NCBI GenBank assembly: GCA_016212425.1
Contig: JACRGJ010000060.1
Coordinates: 1-32,604 of the forward strand
Source: Micrococcales bacterium
GTDB taxonomy: Bacteria; Actinomycetota; Actinomycetes; Actinomycetales; Microbacteriaceae
DNA: 32,604 nucleotides
Direction of reading: 5' to 3'
In this document: in pieces, positions 30,226-32,604 of the stretch
How the letters are laid out: each line of letters starts with the position of its first letter
Position numbering within the stretch: the first letter of the stretch is position 1
Notes under the pieces: model-generated
Seen by the model: only the letters and a program-made list of their open reading frames with translations
The model's database searches: none
Told to the model about the DNA's origin: nothing
Position numbers and translations under genes: made by a program

Positions 30226-31215
30226 ATGCGATTGGCGGTCATCGGCGCGACGGGACACGTGGGCGGATACCTCGTCCCCCGACTCGTACGGGCGGGGCAC
30301 GAGGTGGTGGCGCTGAGTCGCGGCGAGCAACGTCCCTACCACGACGACTCCGCCTGGTCGGAGGTGGGCCGCCGCCGCATCGACCGGGCGACGGCGGAGG
30401 CGGAGGGCACCTTCGCGTCGCAGATCGCCGACCTCGACGCCGACGCGGTGATCGACATGATCTGCTTCACCCCGGCATCCGCCGCGTCCCTCGTCGAGGC
30501 GCTGCGCGGACGGACCGGGCACCTGGTGGTGTGCTCGAGCATCTGGGCGGCGGGCTGGCTGCGGGAAGTGCCCGGACGCGAGGACGACGCGAGCGAGCCG
30601 TGGGGCGAGTACGGCATCGGCAAGCGGCGCGTCGAGGAGCTGCTGGCGGCGGAGTCCGCCCGCGACGGCGGCCTGCGCACCACCGCGCTCCGCCCCGGCC
30701 ACATCTCCGGTCCCGGCTGGCCGGTCATCACCCCGCAGGGCAACCTCGACGGCACGGTCTGGGAGCGGCTGGCTTCCGGCGGCGACGTGCTGCGGCCCGG
30801 CTTCGGGCTCGAGACCCTGAATCACGTGCACGCCGACGATGTCGCCCAGGCGTTCGAGCTCGCGCTGCGACCCGAGTACCGCGGATCCGGTGAGCGCTTC
30901 ACCGTCGTCGCCGAGCGCGCGGCGACCGCGCGCGGACTCGCGCAGCAAGCCGCGGAGGGGTTCGGCCGGGACGCGGTGCTGCGGTTCGCGTCCTGGGACG
31001 AGTTCGCGGCGTCCCTGGACCCGGCGGATGCGGAGGCCAGTCGCGAGCACCTCTCCCGCAGCCAGGCGATGAGCAGCGAGCGGGCGCGCGCCGCGCTCGG
31101 CTACGCCCCCCGCTACCGCCCGATCGACGCCGTCGCGGAGGCGGTGAACCGGCTCGCCGAGCTCGGGCGACTCGACCTCGGCGGCCACCGCCTGGACGCG
31201 GAGCGCGTCGCGTGA
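30226..31215 (+). CDS. NAD-dependent epimerase/dehydratase family protein
   Basis: 329 residues of extended short-chain dehydrogenase. The Rossmann motif GATGHVG (7-13) binds NAD(P), and the catalytic YxxxK is Y129-GIG-K133 in [13 protein letters not shown]. Substrate domain features include [12 protein letters not shown] and [17 protein letters not shown]. Coupling to xylulokinase (GTGA overlap at 31212-31215) suggests a sugar or sugar-derived substrate, but this is inference. ATG 30226 is chosen because GAGGAGG precedes it by about 6 nt; the longer upstream frame lacks a ribosome-binding site and would consume the direct repeats. Confidence 0.85.
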   Translation: MRLAVIGATGHVGGYLVPRLVRAGHEVVALSRGEQRPYHDDSAWSEVGRRRIDRATAEAEGTFASQIADLDADAVIDMICFTPASAASLVEALRGRTGHLVVCSSIWAAGWLREVPGREDDASEPWGEYGIGKRRVEELLAAESARDGGLRTTALRPGHISGPGWPVITPQGNLDGTVWERLASGGDVLRPGFGLETLNHVHADDVAQAFELALRPEYRGSGERFTVVAERAATARGLAQQAAEGFGRDAVLRFASWDEFAASLDPADAEASREHLSRSQAMSSERARAALGYAPRYRPIDAVAEAVNRLAELGRLDLGGHRLDAERVA

Positions 31216-32600
31216 GGCTCGTGGCGGGCGTCGACTCCTCGACGCAGAGCTGCAAGGTGCTGATCCGCGACCTCGACACCGGCGCCACCGTGCGGGCGGG
31301 GCGGGCGACGCATCCACCCGGCACGGAGGTCGACCCGGCCGCGTGGTGGGCGGCGCTGCAGGAGGCGATCGCCGCGGCGGGGGGACTCGCGGATGTGGCG
31401 GCCGTCTCGATCGGCGGACAGCAGCACGGGATGGTGGTGCTCGATGACCGCGGGCAGGTCATCCGCCCCGCCCTGCTGTGGAACGACACTCGCTCCGCCG
31501 CCGCCGCGGAGGCGCTGATCGCCGAGTTCGGCGCCGAGGCGCTCGCCGCGCGCACCGGCAGCCGGCCGGTGGCCTCCTTCACCGCCACTAAGCTGCGCTG
31601 GCTGCGGGATGCGGAACCGGAGGCCGCCGCGCGGGTGGCCGCCGTCGCCCTCCCCCACGACTGGCTCACCTGGCGGCTGCGCGGTTTCGGACCCGAGCGC
31701 CCGGACCTCGACGCGCTCGTCACCGACCGTTCAGACGCCTCCGGCACCGGCTACTGGAGCCCCGCATCCGGCGCCTACGACCGGGAGCTGCTGGTCGCCG
31801 CGCTCGGGCGCGACGCGATCCTCCCGCGGGTGCTGGGCCCGGCCGACCGCGCCGGCACCGTCGAGGCGACGGCGACGGTGGTGGGCGCCGGAGCGGGCGA
31901 CAACGCGGGCGCCGCCCTCGGACTCGGGGCGGCGGAGGGCGACGCGGTGGTCTCGATCGGCACCAGCGGCACCGTGTTCGCGGTCAGTGACACGCCGACC
32001 GCGGATGCCTCGGGCGCGGTCGCCGGGTTCGCCGACGCCTCCGGGCGCTTCCTCCCCCTCATCGCGACCCTCAATGCCGCGCGGGTGCTCGAGACGATGG
32101 CGGCGCTCCTCGGCGTGGAGCTGGACGAGCTGGGTCGCCTCGCGCTGGCCGCCGCCCCGGGATCCGACGGCGCGGTGCTCCTGCCCTACTTCGCCGGGGA
32201 GCGCACGCCGAACCTGCCCGATGCGACCGCGAGCCTGCTCGGTCTCACCCTCACCTCGACCACGCGGGAGAACCTCGCCCGCGCTGCGGTGGAGGGGATG
32301 CTGTGCGGGCTCGCCGACGGGCTGGATGCGGTGCTCGCCCAGGGCGTGCCGGTGCGGCGGCTGCTCGTCATCGGCGGGGCGGCGCAGAGCCCGGCGGTGC
32401 AGCGGATCGCGGCTCAGGTGTTCGAGGTTCCCGTCGAGGTGCCCGAGCCGGCGGAGTACGTGGCCGGCGGCGCCGCCGCGCAGGCCGCGTGGGCGCTCAC
32501 CGGGGAGCGGCCGGCCTGGCCGCTGGCGACCGCCGCGCGACCGGACGACGCGACCGAGCCGGTCATCCGGCAGCAGTACGCGCGCGTCGCGCCGCGCTGA
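31212..32600 (+). CDS. xylB: Xylulokinase (FGGY family)
   Basis: 462 residues. [15 protein letters not shown] at the N-terminus gives the first phosphate loop; [13 protein letters not shown] (66-78) and LLWNDTR (88-94) are typical of xylulokinase. The catalytic aspartate is D230 in [13 protein letters not shown], and the second half has [12 protein letters not shown] and [30 protein letters not shown]. The enzyme phosphorylates D-xylulose with ATP for entry into the pentose phosphate pathway. No xylose isomerase is in the window. GTG start overlaps the epimerase stop (GTGA), indicating coupling. The gene ends four bases before the window edge, so whatever follows in the operon is not visible. 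Confidence 0.92.
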   Translation: MRLVAGVDSSTQSCKVLIRDLDTGATVRAGRATHPPGTEVDPAAWWAALQEAIAAAGGLADVAAVSIGGQQHGMVVLDDRGQVIRPALLWNDTRSAAAAEALIAEFGAEALAARTGSRPVASFTATKLRWLRDAEPEAAARVAAVALPHDWLTWRLRGFGPERPDLDALVTDRSDASGTGYWSPASGAYDRELLVAALGRDAILPRVLGPADRAGTVEATATVVGAGAGDNAGAALGLGAAEGDAVVSIGTSGTVFAVSDTPTADASGAVAGFADASGRFLPLIATLNAARVLETMAALLGVELDELGRLALAAAPGSDGAVLLPYFAGERTPNLPDATASLLGLTLTSTTRENLARAAVEGMLCGLADGLDAVLAQGVPVRRLLVIGGAAQSPAVQRIAAQVFEVPVEVPEPAEYVAGGAAAQAAWALTGERPAWPLATAARPDDATEPVIRQQYARVAPR

Positions 32601-32604
32601 CCGA

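Noticed and set aside
2007-32604. Signs of a prophage, integrative element or defence island
   Set aside because: No integrase, transposase, tRNA attachment site, restriction-modification or toxin-antitoxin gene is visible. DUF1353 alone is not enough to claim a phage remnant.

Overview
The window is a densely coded, very GC-rich chromosome segment, almost certainly from an actinobacterium. The gene order rpsT–holA–comEC–comEA–leuS, the frequent GTG starts, the abundant GGATGC/GCATCC words and many apparently leaderless genes fit Microbacteriaceae (Microbacterium-like). The taxonomic call is inference. I see no insertion sequence, prophage, CRISPR array, tRNA or rRNA gene. Most of the window is ordinary chromosome.

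Layout. Positions 1-416 hold the end of an alpha/beta-hydrolase-like gene, followed by rpsT (586-846). Convergent to rpsT lies comEA-comEC-holA (4999 to 957, minus strand), which encodes a DNA-uptake channel and the clamp-loader delta subunit. leuS follows (7664-5097). pabB (minus) and pabC (plus) diverge from a 12-bp spacer and should together make 4-aminobenzoate for folate; a DedA membrane protein is translationally coupled to pabC. A four-gene osmoprotectant ABC importer runs on the minus strand (13959-10696), with a TetR regulator upstream. An App1-type phosphatase, a probable 6C small RNA, a winged-helix protein, a small unknown protein, an MFS exporter and an alpha/beta hydrolase fill 14836-19935. 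An alditol oxidase, an LLM flavin oxidoreductase and the trio DUF1353 / EEP nuclease / NUDIX hydrolase fill 19978-24408.

The right third is metabolic and stress related. It carries an amylosucrase whose catalytic residues have the family's exact spacing, a CSD-DUF1294 protein and an intracellular GH32 sucrase/fructanase. These three lie on one strand and suggest sucrose handling. Next come a PRC-barrel/DUF2382 stress protein and a four-TM membrane protein, then a divergent NAD-dependent epimerase coupled to xylulokinase.

The most interesting non-coding signals are: (1) the pabB/pabC spacer, where each gene's -10 hexamer contains the first base of the other gene's start codon; (2) a two-hairpin RNA with C-rich loops resembling actinobacterial 6C RNA, hidden under a spurious ORF; (3) a circularly permuted inverted repeat at the amylosucrase/NUDIX 3' junction; (4) a recurring TANNNT element 6-7 nt before start codons, implying many leaderless mRNAs, twice with an upstream gene's TAG stop reused as the -10; and (5) palindromes at the GH32 and LLM promoters. 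No wholly new multi-gene system is evident.
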